Part shown: one piece after another, positions 55,714 to 64,000 of the stretch
Layout: every line of letters begins with the position of its first letter
How positions within the stretch are numbered: position 1 is the first letter of the stretch
Assembly (NCBI GenBank): GCA_040500365.1
Contig: CP148031.1
Location: forward strand, 1,736,001 to 1,800,000
DNA from: Dehalobacter alkaniphilus
GTDB lineage: Bacteria > Bacillota > Desulfitobacteriia > Desulfitobacteriales > Syntrophobotulaceae
DNA length: 64,000 bases
Reading direction: 5' to 3'
Translations under genes and position numbers: made by a program
Notes under the pieces: model-generated
Databases searched by the model: none
The model's input: the letters and a program-made list of their open reading frames with translations, nothing else
Told to the model about the DNA's origin: nothing

Positions 55714-56550
55714 ATGATTGAATATGGCAAAATGCAGGAATTAAAAGTCGTGAAAACATCTCAAAATTGGCATATCCTGAATGCAAAGAACGATACGCAA
55801 AATAGTATATTATTACCGATAAGTCTGGCTCCAAAGGATATCAAAATAGGTGATAAAATCGAAGTGTTTGTGTATAAAGATACGAAAGAAAGGATCATGG
55901 CCACCATAAAAAAGCCAAAGTTGGTACTCGGTGAAACGGCAGCTTTAACTGTCGTCGATACCACAGAATTTGGCGCTTTCTTAGACTGGGGTCTGGAGAA
56001 AGACTTATTGCTGCCACTTAAAGAGCAAGTTGGTGAGGTCAAAAAAGGTGGTACCTACCTAGTGGGATTAGCGCTCAATAACAGCTATCAATTATATGCC
56101 ACAATGAAAATATATGATTCGCTCAAAATAAACTCTCCTTATAAAGAGAATGACAATGCCCATGGCACTATCTATAACTTTAATCCTGAGTTTGGTGCGT
56201 TTGTCGCCGTGGATAATCAATATCACGGTATGATTCCAAATAAAGAATTGTATGGCAGCATCGCAATCGGTGATAAGGTCGACATCCGAATCAAGAAGGT
56301 AAGACAGGATGGCAAGCTGGAATTAAGTTTAAGACAAGAGATTGCCCAGCAAATAGAGACGGATGCCCGGGTTATTTTAGAGAAGTTAAAAGCAAACGGC
56401 GGTGTGCTTAAGCTCAATGACAGCAGTCCCCCCGAAAAAATCAAGTCGGAACTGAAAATGAGCAAATCTGCCTTCAAGCGGGCGTTAGGCAGGCTGCTCA
56501 AAGAAGGTGCAATCCAAATCACGGACGATGCGATCCGGCTAATGTGGTAG
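55714..56550 (+). CDS. CvfB/YitL-like S1 RNA-binding protein
   Basis: 278-residue protein with three S1-type OB folds and a C-terminal winged helix, the CvfB layout. The S1 repeats show TTEFGAFLDWGLEKDLLLPL (about 85-105) and NPEFGAFVAVDNQYHGMIP (about 160-180), and the winged helix is in the last 60 residues (MSKSAFKRALGRLLKEGAI). CvfB influences virulence and RNA metabolism in staphylococci; here probably a general RNA-binding regulator. Its last 32 bases overlap the 3' end of ung, which is on the other strand. Confidence 0.87.
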   Translation: MIEYGKMQELKVVKTSQNWHILNAKNDTQNSILLPISLAPKDIKIGDKIEVFVYKDTKERIMATIKKPKLVLGETAALTVVDTTEFGAFLDWGLEKDLLLPLKEQVGEVKKGGTYLVGLALNNSYQLYATMKIYDSLKINSPYKENDNAHGTIYNFNPEFGAFVAVDNQYHGMIPNKELYGSIAIGDKVDIRIKKVRQDGKLELSLRQEIAQQIETDARVILEKLKANGGVLKLNDSSPPEKIKSELKMSKSAFKRALGRLLKEGAIQITDDAIRLMW

Positions 56551-57232
56551 ATGAGGCAGGCAGATTTTCTATTTGCCAGTCAATTGGCTTCTTGCCAATC
56601 GAGACCAAAAATTGATTGGCGCTAGAAAACGGTCTGCTGCCGAAGAAACCGGCATGGGCGGATAACGGACTGGGATGGACGGATTTAATGATACAATGCC
56701 TGGACTGATGGATAATGCTCAGCTTGGACTGGGCATTTTTTCCCCAGAGGATAAAAACAACAGGGTCTTCCCGCTCATTTAAGAGCTCGATGATTTTATC
56801 GGTAAACTGGGCCCAGCCGATGCTACTGTGGGAATTGGCCTGGCCTGACCGGACGGTCAGCGAAGCATTCAGCAGCAGGACACCATGGTCGGCCCATTTC
56901 TTTAAATATCCGTTGTTTGGAATATAACATCCCAAATCATCGTGCAGTTCTTTAAAAATATTCATCAGGGACGGCGGGGCCTGAACACCAGGCTGGACAG
57001 AAAAGCTTAAGCCATGGGCCTGATGAGGACCATGATAGGGATCCTGGCCCAGAATAACCACTTTTACATCTCTATACGCCGTATAATGCAAGGCATTATA
57101 GATGTCGAATTTATCCGGGAAGACGGTTCGGGAGCGGTACTCAACGATTAGAAACTTCCGAAGCTTCTGATAGTATTCTTTATCAAATTCGGCATGAAGC
57201 AAATCATGCCAGTCATTTTTAAGAATCTGCAT
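56519..57232 (-). CDS. ung: Uracil-DNA glycosylase
   Basis: 237-residue family 1 UDG removing uracil from DNA. Water-activating Asp64 lies in GQDPYHG, the uracil pocket in GLSFSV, and the Leu-loop in HPSPLSAHAGFFGSRPFS. The ATG at 57232 has GAGGTGA upstream, which rules out a longer frame beginning at 57310. The C-terminal end extends about ten residues past the usual end and overlaps the CvfB-like gene tail-to-tail by 32 bp. Confidence 0.95.
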   Translation of the reverse strand: MQILKNDWHDLLHAEFDKEYYQKLRKFLIVEYRSRTVFPDKFDIYNALHYTAYRDVKVVILGQDPYHGPHQAHGLSFSVQPGVQAPPSLMNIFKELHDDLGCYIPNNGYLKKWADHGVLLLNASLTVRSGQANSHSSIGWAQFTDKIIELLNEREDPVVFILWGKNAQSKLSIIHQSRHCIIKSVHPSPLSAHAGFFGSRPFSSANQFLVSIGKKPIDWQIENLPASSTTLAGSHRP

Positions 57233-57439
57233 TCCTATCACCTCGCTACTTATTATAACATTTTTCTCTCGCAAAATTAACTTACAAGAGCTGGAGGCTA
57301 ATCCGGGCAAACCAAGGTATCGTCATTGTTAGGGGATTTACGAATCGATCTACTAGATTAGGACTTTAATCTTCCTATCAAATGTGGGATACTAATAAAT
57401 ATGTGAATTTGTGCGAAAAGGCAGGAAAAAGAGAGAGTC

Positions 57440-58624
57440 ATGGAATACAACTATGCAAAAAGAATCAACCATTTAAAAGCTTCAGAAATCAGGGAGATAC
57501 TAAAAGTCACCGAAAATCCGGAAATAATCTCCTTTGCAGGCGGACTCCCGGCACCGGAGCTGTTTCCGGTAGACGAAATTAAAGAAGTCAGCAGGATTGT
57601 GCTGGAAGAAGCAGGGACAGAAGCTTTGCAGTATACGACCACCGAAGGCTATCTTCCTTTACGGAAATGGATTGCAGCACGCATGAATAACCGGCTAGGC
57701 ACCCAATTTGAGCCGGATAATATCCTTTTGACCCACGGTTCACAACAGGCCCTGGATCTTTCCGGAAAGGTCTTTCTTGATGAAGGAGATGTCGTGCTGT
57801 GCGAAAGTCCAACGTATCTTGCTGCCATCAGTGCGTTTAAAGCTTATGGCTGCGAATTCAAAGAAGTGCCGACAGATGAGGAGGGTATGATCCCTGCGGA
57901 ATTGGACAGGATTCTGGATAGTACGCCAAACGTTAAACTCATTTATGTGATTCCTGACTTTCAGAACCCGACGGGCAGAACATGGACACTGCCCCGCAGG
58001 GAACACCTGGTTAAGGCAGCTATGAAACACCAGGTCATGATCATTGAAGATAATCCTTATGGTGAATTGCGTTTTGAGGATGAACCACTTCCGTCCCTGC
58101 AGGCTTTTGACCATAAGGGCTGCGTTTTAAGCCTCGGAACGTTCTCCAAAATATTTTGCCCGGGTTACCGGATCGGCTGGGTTGCCGGTGATCAGAAGGT
58201 TGTTGAAAAATATGTCCTTGTCAAACAGGGAACGGATTTGCAGTGCAACACCCTGGCCCAGAGAGAAATCGCCAAATACCTTGAAATGTATAATATCGAC
58301 GAACATATTGAAAAAATTCGCAAAGTTTATAAAAGACGCCGCAATCTGACGGTAAAATTAATGGAGGATTATTTTCCCGAAGGAGTCACCTTTACCAGAC
58401 CCAAAGGGGGGCTCTTTGCCTGGATTGAGCTTCCGGCGAATGTCAATGCCAGAGATGTGCTGATCAAAAGCCTGGAACAGAACGTCGCGTTTGTACCCGG
58501 CGGTTCATTCTTCCCGAACGGCGGCAGGGAAAATACTTTCCGAATCAATTTTTCCAATATGCCTGATGACAAAATTGAAGCAGGACTGCAAAGCCTTGCC
58601 GGTGTCCTGCGCGAATTTGTCTGA
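57440..58624 (+). CDS. PLP-dependent aminotransferase (LysN/2-aminoadipate type)
   Basis: 394-residue fold-type I aminotransferase. Conserved landmarks: FAGGLPAPELFP, YTTTEGYLPLRKWIA, THGSQQALDLSGKVF, DFQNPTGRTW and the Schiff-base Lys at residue 237 in GTFSKIFCPGYRIGW. Closest to the LysN/aromatic-type subgroup related to the MocR catalytic domain; amino donor and acceptor cannot be told from sequence. Weak GAGAG ribosome site. Ends 8 bp from the converging gerC stop, with no terminator between them. Confidence 0.86.
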   Translation: MEYNYAKRINHLKASEIREILKVTENPEIISFAGGLPAPELFPVDEIKEVSRIVLEEAGTEALQYTTTEGYLPLRKWIAARMNNRLGTQFEPDNILLTHGSQQALDLSGKVFLDEGDVVLCESPTYLAAISAFKAYGCEFKEVPTDEEGMIPAELDRILDSTPNVKLIYVIPDFQNPTGRTWTLPRREHLVKAAMKHQVMIIEDNPYGELRFEDEPLPSLQAFDHKGCVLSLGTFSKIFCPGYRIGWVAGDQKVVEKYVLVKQGTDLQCNTLAQREIAKYLEMYNIDEHIEKIRKVYKRRRNLTVKLMEDYFPEGVTFTRPKGGLFAWIELPANVNARDVLIKSLEQNVAFVPGGSFFPNGGRENTFRINFSNMPDDKIEAGLQSLAGVLREFV

Positions 58625-58632
58625 TGTGGATT

Positions 58633-59865
58633 TCATTCATTCGGAGGATTCACTTCTAATTCTTCTTTCAGTCTGCCGGTGCTAATGATCTTTGCTTTTA
58701 CATTAATTTCAACATTAGCGTTCACAAAAGCTTCCCGCCATTCCGATCCCAAAGCATGAAATGTTTTGGGATCTTTGTGATGCAGCTTTTCGGAGAAACC
58801 CAAAAAATCAGCCTTGTAGGTTTTGGCCTGGTTAACTGTTGCAGTGGCTATTTTTTTTAGTTTTTCACTAATGACAGGTTCTAATTGCTCAATATCCTCT
58901 TTGGTCAGTCTTAAACCGTTATTTTCATCGATTTCTCCTTTTGTCTGAATTGTAACCTGGTAAGATATCTCTCCGTTGGTGACGACTGGTTTTACTTTAT
59001 ACGCTGAACTGCTTAGAAAATAGTTAAACATGGTTCCGTCCTTCTGAACGGGGATGGAAATCGGGCCTTTGTTGATTTTTTGCGTCAACAGCAGAAAACC
59101 GATGGTTTGTTCCTCATCAAGCCAGCCCACCAAATGGCCAGACTGAAAAACACCCAGGCCTTCGATAATGCTTCCTTCAGTTTTGGGATTAGCTCCGGAT
59201 TCTTTGTTATCCGATTCCAAGGGTATAATCTTAATTTGTGGTAAAACGGCATCGCGGTCAGTACTTGTCAGCCAGGATACAAACTTATAGAAATACATAC
59301 TGTAGGATTTGCCGGTGTTTGTAGCTTTTAAATCGATAAACTGGGATACCTCCGTAGAAAACAACTGGTCCATCGTGCCTCCCGTCATAAGTATTTCCTT
59401 GACTTCACCTTTGGCTACCAAAAGGATATCGCGTGGCCGAGTCTGCGGGAAGCGGGCACGATGTTCGATCATCTCAGGTGCCTTTCTTTTGGCGGCCTCT
59501 TCCCCAATAATCGTGCCTGTAGCGTAACCATAAAAAGGGACGGTTGACAATTTTGCGGAATAATTTCTAATTGCATCCTGCATTGTTGGTCCCTGACCGG
59601 TGACAAGCTGTTCTGCATTGCCGCTCAAACTGGACTTCTTTCCTTCATCTTGTCCCTGACTGCCTTGCGGCTTCAGGATCAGCGTGGCCGCAGTCCAAAC
59701 ATCCTGACCGTTGATTTGGGTATAATCATAGCTGCTTAGCGTGACAAAAGCTAGCGTTTCGACTTCCTTATTGCTCCAGCATCCTGAACAGAATAATAAA
59801 AGTGAGAGCAATATACTGAAGGTCCCTATGTATCTAAAACGGAGTTTTTTTAGTAGTTTCTTCAA
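58633..59865 (-). CDS. Spore germination lipoprotein GerC, copy 1
   Basis: 410-residue GerAC-family lipoprotein. Start TTG overlapping the gerB stop (TTGA). Signal and lipobox: LLSLLLFCSGC, with the lipidated Cys at about residue 29. Body shows the family's GYATGTIIGEEAA, RFPQTRPRDILLVAKG and the C-terminal LGFSEKLHHKDPKTFHAL. GerC is the lipoprotein subunit of the GerA-type nutrient receptor at the spore inner membrane. About 91 percent identical to the copy at 62647-63879 by eye, and almost base-for-base identical in the 3' third. Confidence 0.92.
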   Translation of the reverse strand: MKKLLKKLRFRYIGTFSILLSLLLFCSGCWSNKEVETLAFVTLSSYDYTQINGQDVWTAATLILKPQGSQGQDEGKKSSLSGNAEQLVTGQGPTMQDAIRNYSAKLSTVPFYGYATGTIIGEEAAKRKAPEMIEHRARFPQTRPRDILLVAKGEVKEILMTGGTMDQLFSTEVSQFIDLKATNTGKSYSMYFYKFVSWLTSTDRDAVLPQIKIIPLESDNKESGANPKTEGSIIEGLGVFQSGHLVGWLDEEQTIGFLLLTQKINKGPISIPVQKDGTMFNYFLSSSAYKVKPVVTNGEISYQVTIQTKGEIDENNGLRLTKEDIEQLEPVISEKLKKIATATVNQAKTYKADFLGFSEKLHHKDPKTFHALGSEWREAFVNANVEINVKAKIISTGRLKEELEVNPPNE

Positions 59866-60917
59866 TGGTAACGCCCCACTTTTTTCTTTTTGATGACAGT
59901 CAGCAGCAACAGCAGACCAGGGATCAGCAGCTCAAACGTTAAAGCGATCGATGGCCATATATTCTTAAGAAAATGACCGACATCAACAGGACTCTCAAAT
60001 AATAAGTTTGGCAGAATAATATTTGGTAGAGCAAACCCCAGGAGAACATACTTCTTGCTTTGGAGAGAAAACATCCGGACTAAGGTCATTGTCTCTAAGT
60101 AATACATGACAGCTACTTTGACGACGATACCGGATACCCAGATAAAAATAACAAGGAATTCAAGCCTTTGAATCGTAATAAATTTGATATATTTAGCTAA
60201 ATAAAGAAAAGCAAAATACATATCACCCGTGTATTCCGGCCCAAAAACAGTAAGGGTGGCAACAGTAATGAAAGTCAGCAGGATACCGGCAGCAATAATT
60301 CCGAAGATGCCATTCCTTAAAATATCCTCCGCCTGGTTTACTTTTGGGAATAAAAATACGAGTACAACAATCTGGCCAAACCAGGCTACAGGAACAAGGG
60401 AAGCATCCAGAACGGACAGGACACCCTTATCCAGAAAAGGCTGCAGATTGTTTAGATCCATATCTCTGACGGCTAACGCCAGCAAGACCGCCAGAGACAG
60501 TATAAACAAAGGCAGAATAAACTGGTTGACCCGCACAATCACTTCGATTCCTTTAACAACCGCATAGGCAGCCACAATCATCAAACCTGTTTGAAAAACA
60601 TAAGGCGGAGTTTCGGGCATAAGGTTCATATTTAAAAAATCAGTAAACTCTCTTAATACCGTGATACTTATGATCAAAAAGAATAATACATAGCCGAAAG
60701 TCAGGACTTTTCCGAGGGTTTTGCCGAGCAGGATTTCAGCATATTCGGGCAGCGTCAGCTTTGGAAACCGCCGTCCCAGATAATAAATCAGCATAAGGTT
60801 AACGATCCCGACAGCAAGTGCAATCAGGACGGAAAGCCAGGCTGATTCTGCGGCCTTTTCCGCTGTTATGCCGGGGATTAACAGGATCGCAGTGGACATG
60901 ACAATCATAAACATCAA
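59862..60917 (-). CDS. Spore germination permease-like subunit GerB
   Basis: Ten-helix amino acid/polyamine permease-like protein, the GerAB subunit of a nutrient germinant receptor. Conserved pieces include PEYAEILLGKTLGKVL, EFTDFLNMNLMPETP and KKKKVGRYH at the end. The first usable start is TTG 60917 or ATG 60914, giving about 351 residues, but coding likeness continues upstream (INSEKISGVQLAS) to an AUA at 60956 that stands eight bases after GGAGG. With those residues the length (364) matches the family. The true start is therefore uncertain. Overlaps gerC by 4 bases. Confidence 0.87.
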   Translation of the reverse strand: MMFMIVMSTAILLIPGITAEKAAESAWLSVLIALAVGIVNLMLIYYLGRRFPKLTLPEYAEILLGKTLGKVLTFGYVLFFLIISITVLREFTDFLNMNLMPETPPYVFQTGLMIVAAYAVVKGIEVIVRVNQFILPLFILSLAVLLALAVRDMDLNNLQPFLDKGVLSVLDASLVPVAWFGQIVVLVFLFPKVNQAEDILRNGIFGIIAAGILLTFITVATLTVFGPEYTGDMYFAFLYLAKYIKFITIQRLEFLVIFIWVSGIVVKVAVMYYLETMTLVRMFSLQSKKYVLLGFALPNIILPNLLFESPVDVGHFLKNIWPSIALTFELLIPGLLLLLTVIKKKKVGRYH

Positions 60918-60952
60918 AGAAGCAAGTTGTACACCGGATATCTTTTCTGAAT

Positions 60953-62563
60953 TTATGACCTTTTCCTCCTATACTTTGGTTTCGACGGCCCCTGGTTGTC
61001 TTTCTGCCGGACAGGATTCACCGAACGGAACGACTTTGGCCGTTTGGACATTGCCCACCATGGAGCCCGGACCAGGATATCTTTGATTTCGCCAAGGCTT
61101 AAAGGAGCAAACGGAATCAAATAAGGGACACCGAAAGAACGCAGGCTGCAGAGATGGATCAGAATGATCATCAGGCCGAACATGATACCGACTCCTCCCA
61201 GAAAGCTGGCCAGTAAAATCAACATAAACCGCAGTATCCTGAGCGCATAGCCGGCATCGTAATTTGGGATCGAAAAAGACGCGATTGCCGTGGTCGCTAC
61301 GACAATAACGGAGATTGGGGAGACCAGGCCTGCATTGACCGCTGCCTGGCCAATAACCAAACCGCCGACCGTGCTGATGGCCTGGCCGATGGTTTTCGGC
61401 AGCCGGACACCTGCTTCCCGCAAAAGTTCAAATGTAAACTCGATGACAAGGATCTCCAAAGCAATTGGCAACGGTAAACCCTGCCTTGTTCCTGCCACTG
61501 AACTGACGAGATGCGTCGGCAACAATTCCTGGTGAAAGGAGAAGACGGCAACGGTGACTGACGGCAGCAACAAGGCCAAATTCAAGGCAATCAAGCGCAA
61601 AAGCCTTGTAAATGTCGCAAATACTGAACCGTGATAATAATCCTCGGCTGCCTGCAGCATGGTTACAAATGTCGCCGGAATGAGCAGCGGCATCGGAGAA
61701 TTATCCACCAGAATCGCGATTCTGCCTTCCAACAGCGAGGCAGTGACCTTATCGGGCCTTTCCGTGTATTGTACCAGCGGAAACAGGGAATATTGCTCAT
61801 CCATAATCAGTTCTTCGATGTAACTGCCTTCCAGGATACTGTCCGTTTTGATTCTGCCAATCCGCTGCTTCAATTCCTGCAGCAGTTGTTCATTCACGAT
61901 CCCCTGAATATAGCAGATCGCAATTTTCGTATGGGTCAGCTCACCAACTTCTAAAGTTTCCAGCTTAAGTCTGCTGGTTTTTAAACGTCTTCTGATAAGA
62001 CTCATGTTTGTATCGATGGACTCGATGAACCCATCCTTTGGCCCGCGCACACCTGGTTCGGTATCAGACTCAACAATGGACCTATTTTCGCCGCCTCGTA
62101 CCCCGGCAGCCAGGGCTGAAGACGAACCGTCAATGATCAGAACCGCATTGCCTGCAAACACTTTTCGTTCGACTTCATCCAGATTAGAAACCGTGCTGGT
62201 TTCGGTAAGATTCAGCAGGCTGTCCTGAATGATCTGCAGCAGGTTTGCGTTGCCGCCCTTCGTCAATTGCTGCAGTTTGCGCGTCTCTTCCAACAGGGTT
62301 TTCAGTATAGAATCACTGATCACTTGATTGTCCGTGATGGTTGTGGCATAGACAATGAAAGCCCTTACCGGTTCTTCCAAATTAATTTGAAATGGATGGA
62401 ACTGGACATCCGCACAATTGGCAAAAAGCTGTTGCAGTTTTTTTATGTTATCCTCATAATTTCTGGACAACGGCTGTTTTTTGGGAGGCTCCGGAGCAGA
62501 GGTGGGTTCAGGTGCTTTATTTGTCCAGCTTTTTAAGGTTTTTGTCAGTCGATTGATAAACAT
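60953..62563 (-). CDS. Spore germination protein GerA subunit
   Basis: 536-residue GerAA-family membrane protein. A soluble N-terminal domain (to about residue 290) contains VLIIDGSSSALAAGVRGGENR and RIGRIKTDSILEGSYIEELI; then NSPMPLLIPATF leads to about five membrane helices including PSVTVAVFSFHQELLP, and a cytoplasmic end rich in basic residues. The ATG has AGGATGAGG upstream. First gene of the gerA-gerB-gerC operon, preceded by a putative forespore-type promoter at 62599-62629. Confidence 0.93.
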   Translation of the reverse strand: MFINRLTKTLKSWTNKAPEPTSAPEPPKKQPLSRNYEDNIKKLQQLFANCADVQFHPFQINLEEPVRAFIVYATTITDNQVISDSILKTLLEETRKLQQLTKGGNANLLQIIQDSLLNLTETSTVSNLDEVERKVFAGNAVLIIDGSSSALAAGVRGGENRSIVESDTEPGVRGPKDGFIESIDTNMSLIRRRLKTSRLKLETLEVGELTHTKIAICYIQGIVNEQLLQELKQRIGRIKTDSILEGSYIEELIMDEQYSLFPLVQYTERPDKVTASLLEGRIAILVDNSPMPLLIPATFVTMLQAAEDYYHGSVFATFTRLLRLIALNLALLLPSVTVAVFSFHQELLPTHLVSSVAGTRQGLPLPIALEILVIEFTFELLREAGVRLPKTIGQAISTVGGLVIGQAAVNAGLVSPISVIVVATTAIASFSIPNYDAGYALRILRFMLILLASFLGGVGIMFGLMIILIHLCSLRSFGVPYLIPFAPLSLGEIKDILVRAPWWAMSKRPKSFRSVNPVRQKDNQGPSKPKYRRKRS

Positions 62564-62598
62564 CTTTTGTTGGCCTCATCCTATCTAACGATATAGCG

Positions 62599-62629
62599 TA
62601 TTATTTACCAGTTAAGGAAAATTTATGAA
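62599..62629 (-). promoter_or_regulatory. Candidate sporulation (sigma-G/F-like) promoter of gerA
   Basis: On the minus strand TTCATAAA, 15 bp, AAATAATA, about 36 bp before the gerA start. TTCATA and AATAATA at 18-bp separation resemble forespore promoters (GHATR / CATWHTA). The same pair at the same spacing precedes the second gerC. Confidence 0.55.
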
Positions 62630-62646
62630 CACCTCTAAAAGGAATT

Positions 62647-63879
62647 TTATTCATTCGGAGGATTCACTTCTAATTTTTCTTTCAATCTGCCGGTGCTAAT
62701 GATCTTTGCTTTCACATTAATTTCAACACTAGCCTTTACAAAAGCTTCCCGCCATTCCGATCCCAAAGCATGAAATGTTTTGGGATCTTTGTGATGCAGC
62801 TTTTCGGAGAAACCCAAAAAATCAGCCTTGTAGGTTTTGGCCTGGTTAACTGTTGCAGTGGCTATTTTTTTTAGTTTTTCACTAATGACAGGTTCTAATT
62901 GCTCAATATCCTCTTTGGTCAGTCTTAAACCGTTATTTTCATCAATTTCTCCTTTTGTCTGAATTGTAACCTGGTAAGATATCTCTCCGTTGGTGACGAC
63001 TGGTTTTACTTTATACGTTGAACTGCTTAGAAAATAGTTAAACATGGTTCCGTCCTTCTGAACGGGGATGGAAATCGGGCCTTTGCTGATTTTTTGCGTC
63101 AGCAGCAGAAAACCAAGGGTTTGTTCCTCATCAAGCCAGCCCACCAAATGGCCAGCCTGAAAAACACCCAGGCCTTCGATAATGCTTGCCTCAGTTTTGG
63201 GATTAGCTTCGGATTCTTTGTTATCCGATTCCAAGGGCATAATCTTAATTTGTGGTAAAACGGCATCGCGGTCAGTGCTTGTCAGCCAGGATACAAATTT
63301 ATAGAAATACATACCATAAGATTTGCCGGTGTTTGTGGCTTTTAAATCGATAAACTGGGACGTTTCCTCAGAAAACAACTGGTTCATCGTGCCTCCCGTC
63401 TTAAGTATTTCCTTGGCTTCACCTTTGGCCACCAAAATGATATCGCGTGGCCGGGTCTGCGGGAAGCGGGCATAATGTTCAATAATCTCAGGTGCCTTTT
63501 CTTTGGCAGCCTCCTCCCCAAGAATAAAGCCTGTAGCGTAACCATAAAAAGGGACAGTTGATAATTTTGCGGAATAATTTCTAATTGCATCTTGCATTGT
63601 TGATCCCTGACCGGTAAAAAGCTGTTCCGTATTGACTTTCGGACTTGACTCTTTTCCTTGATTCTGTCCCTGACTGCCTTGTGTTCCCAGGACTAGCGTA
63701 GCCGCAGTCCAAACATCCTGACCGTTGATTTGGGTATAGTCAAAGCTGCTTAGCGTGACAAAAGCTAGCGTTTCGACTTCCTTATTGCTCCAGCATCCTG
63801 AACAGAATAATAAAAGTGAGAGCAAAACGCTGAAGGTCCCTATGTATTTAAAACGGAGTTTTTTCAGTAGTTTATTCAA
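62647..63879 (-). CDS. Spore germination lipoprotein GerC, copy 2
   Basis: 410-residue paralogue of the gerC at 58633. TTG start with GTGAGG upstream, and the same lipobox LLFCSGC. Differences cluster in residues 60-180 (for example VNTEQLFTGQGSTMQ against GNAEQLVTGQGPTMQ); roughly residues 283-375 are identical. It lies upstream of gerA rather than after gerB. Just before its start the DNA still encodes the last residues of a gerB (IKKKKVRRYH-stop) although no gerB is there. Its own putative promoter is at 63923-63953. Confidence 0.92.
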   Translation of the reverse strand: MNKLLKKLRFKYIGTFSVLLSLLLFCSGCWSNKEVETLAFVTLSSFDYTQINGQDVWTAATLVLGTQGSQGQNQGKESSPKVNTEQLFTGQGSTMQDAIRNYSAKLSTVPFYGYATGFILGEEAAKEKAPEIIEHYARFPQTRPRDIILVAKGEAKEILKTGGTMNQLFSEETSQFIDLKATNTGKSYGMYFYKFVSWLTSTDRDAVLPQIKIMPLESDNKESEANPKTEASIIEGLGVFQAGHLVGWLDEEQTLGFLLLTQKISKGPISIPVQKDGTMFNYFLSSSTYKVKPVVTNGEISYQVTIQTKGEIDENNGLRLTKEDIEQLEPVISEKLKKIATATVNQAKTYKADFLGFSEKLHHKDPKTFHALGSEWREAFVKASVEINVKAKIISTGRLKEKLEVNPPNE

Positions 63880-63922
63880 TGGTAGCGCCTCACTTTTTTC
63901 TTCTTGATGAACGTTATAAGTC

Positions 63923-63953
63923 TATTATTTTCCGGTGCAAGATACTTTATGAA
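63923..63953 (-). promoter_or_regulatory. Candidate sporulation promoter of gerC copy 2
   Basis: On the minus strand TTCATAAA, 15 bp, AAATAATA, about 44 bp before the TTG start. Identical boxes and spacing to those ahead of gerA. The remaining bases to the window edge show no gene. Confidence 0.55.
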
Positions 63954-64000
63954 CTTTTCTAAAGAGCTTGACAAGTTATTGGGTCAATCCTATAATTTAT

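Noticed and set aside
63880..64000. A gerB gene ahead of the second gerC
   Set aside because: Only about the last ten codons resemble gerB; upstream of those the sequence diverges and an in-frame stop occurs about 30 codons before the end.

Overview
The window reads as a chromosomal segment of an anaerobic, endospore-forming Gram-positive bacterium (Bacillota, Clostridia). Family-level features point to the Desulfitobacterium/Dehalobacter side of the old Peptococcaceae, but that placement is inference. Supporting signs are strong GGAGG-type ribosome sites, several TTG/GTG starts, a tryptophan T-box, a cyclic-di-AMP (ydaO) riboswitch, a cobalamin riboswitch, a gerA-type germination cluster, rubrerythrin and a large corrinoid gene cluster. 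No rRNA, tRNA, CRISPR array or prophage was seen.

Layout. 1-9.8 kb: the 3' part of a giant cyclic beta-glucan synthase-like gene that runs in from the left edge, an AIM24-like protein and a convergent SPFH/prohibitin gene. 10-12.2 kb: a two-gene LutA/LutB-like iron-sulfur operon. 12.3-19.7 kb: a surface protein with CWB2 repeats, a voltage-gated-type K+ channel, an ABC-F ATPase, a methyltransferase and a two-gene ABC-2 exporter. 19.8-30 kb: a promoter, B12 riboswitch and terminator lead into late corrinoid genes (cbiA, cobU, cobS, a short cobU-like gene, cobC, cbiB). After a 0.7 kb spacer with two palindromic elements come cobD, an ApgM-family gene, cbiP and cobO. Together these cover corrin amidation, adenosylation, aminopropanol-linker attachment and nucleotide-loop assembly; no cobT is in view.

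30-32.6 kb: a gene-poor stretch with a promoter and a terminator-like hairpin (possible small RNA), a small secreted protein and a complete IS3-family element. 32.7-41.5 kb: a TetR-MMPL-secreted protein operon, hslO, a short-chain dehydrogenase, and a MarR-MFS exporter operon with a readable operator over its promoter. 41.5-51.4 kb: a third palindromic element, rubrerythrin, a MerR/TipA-like regulator with a textbook 19-bp-spacer promoter, DUF6765 and two tandem DUF4474 proteins, a Gln-rich protein, an ABC exporter, a DUF456 protein and a cell-wall NlpC/P60 hydrolase under a ydaO riboswitch. 51.7-58.6 kb: trpB2 under a T-box with a UGG specifier, an M24 peptidase, beta-carbonic anhydrase, a CvfB-like protein, ung and an aminotransferase. 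58.6-64 kb: a gerA-gerB-gerC operon preceded by a second, nearly identical gerC.

The most unusual points are the nested palindromic element family whose outer stems differ in sequence but stay self-complementary, the duplicated and mosaic gerC, a gerB frame whose expected N-terminus has only an AUA in start position, the two divergent CobU-like genes flanking cobS, and the ApgM-family gene next to cobD, which may supply threonine phosphate.
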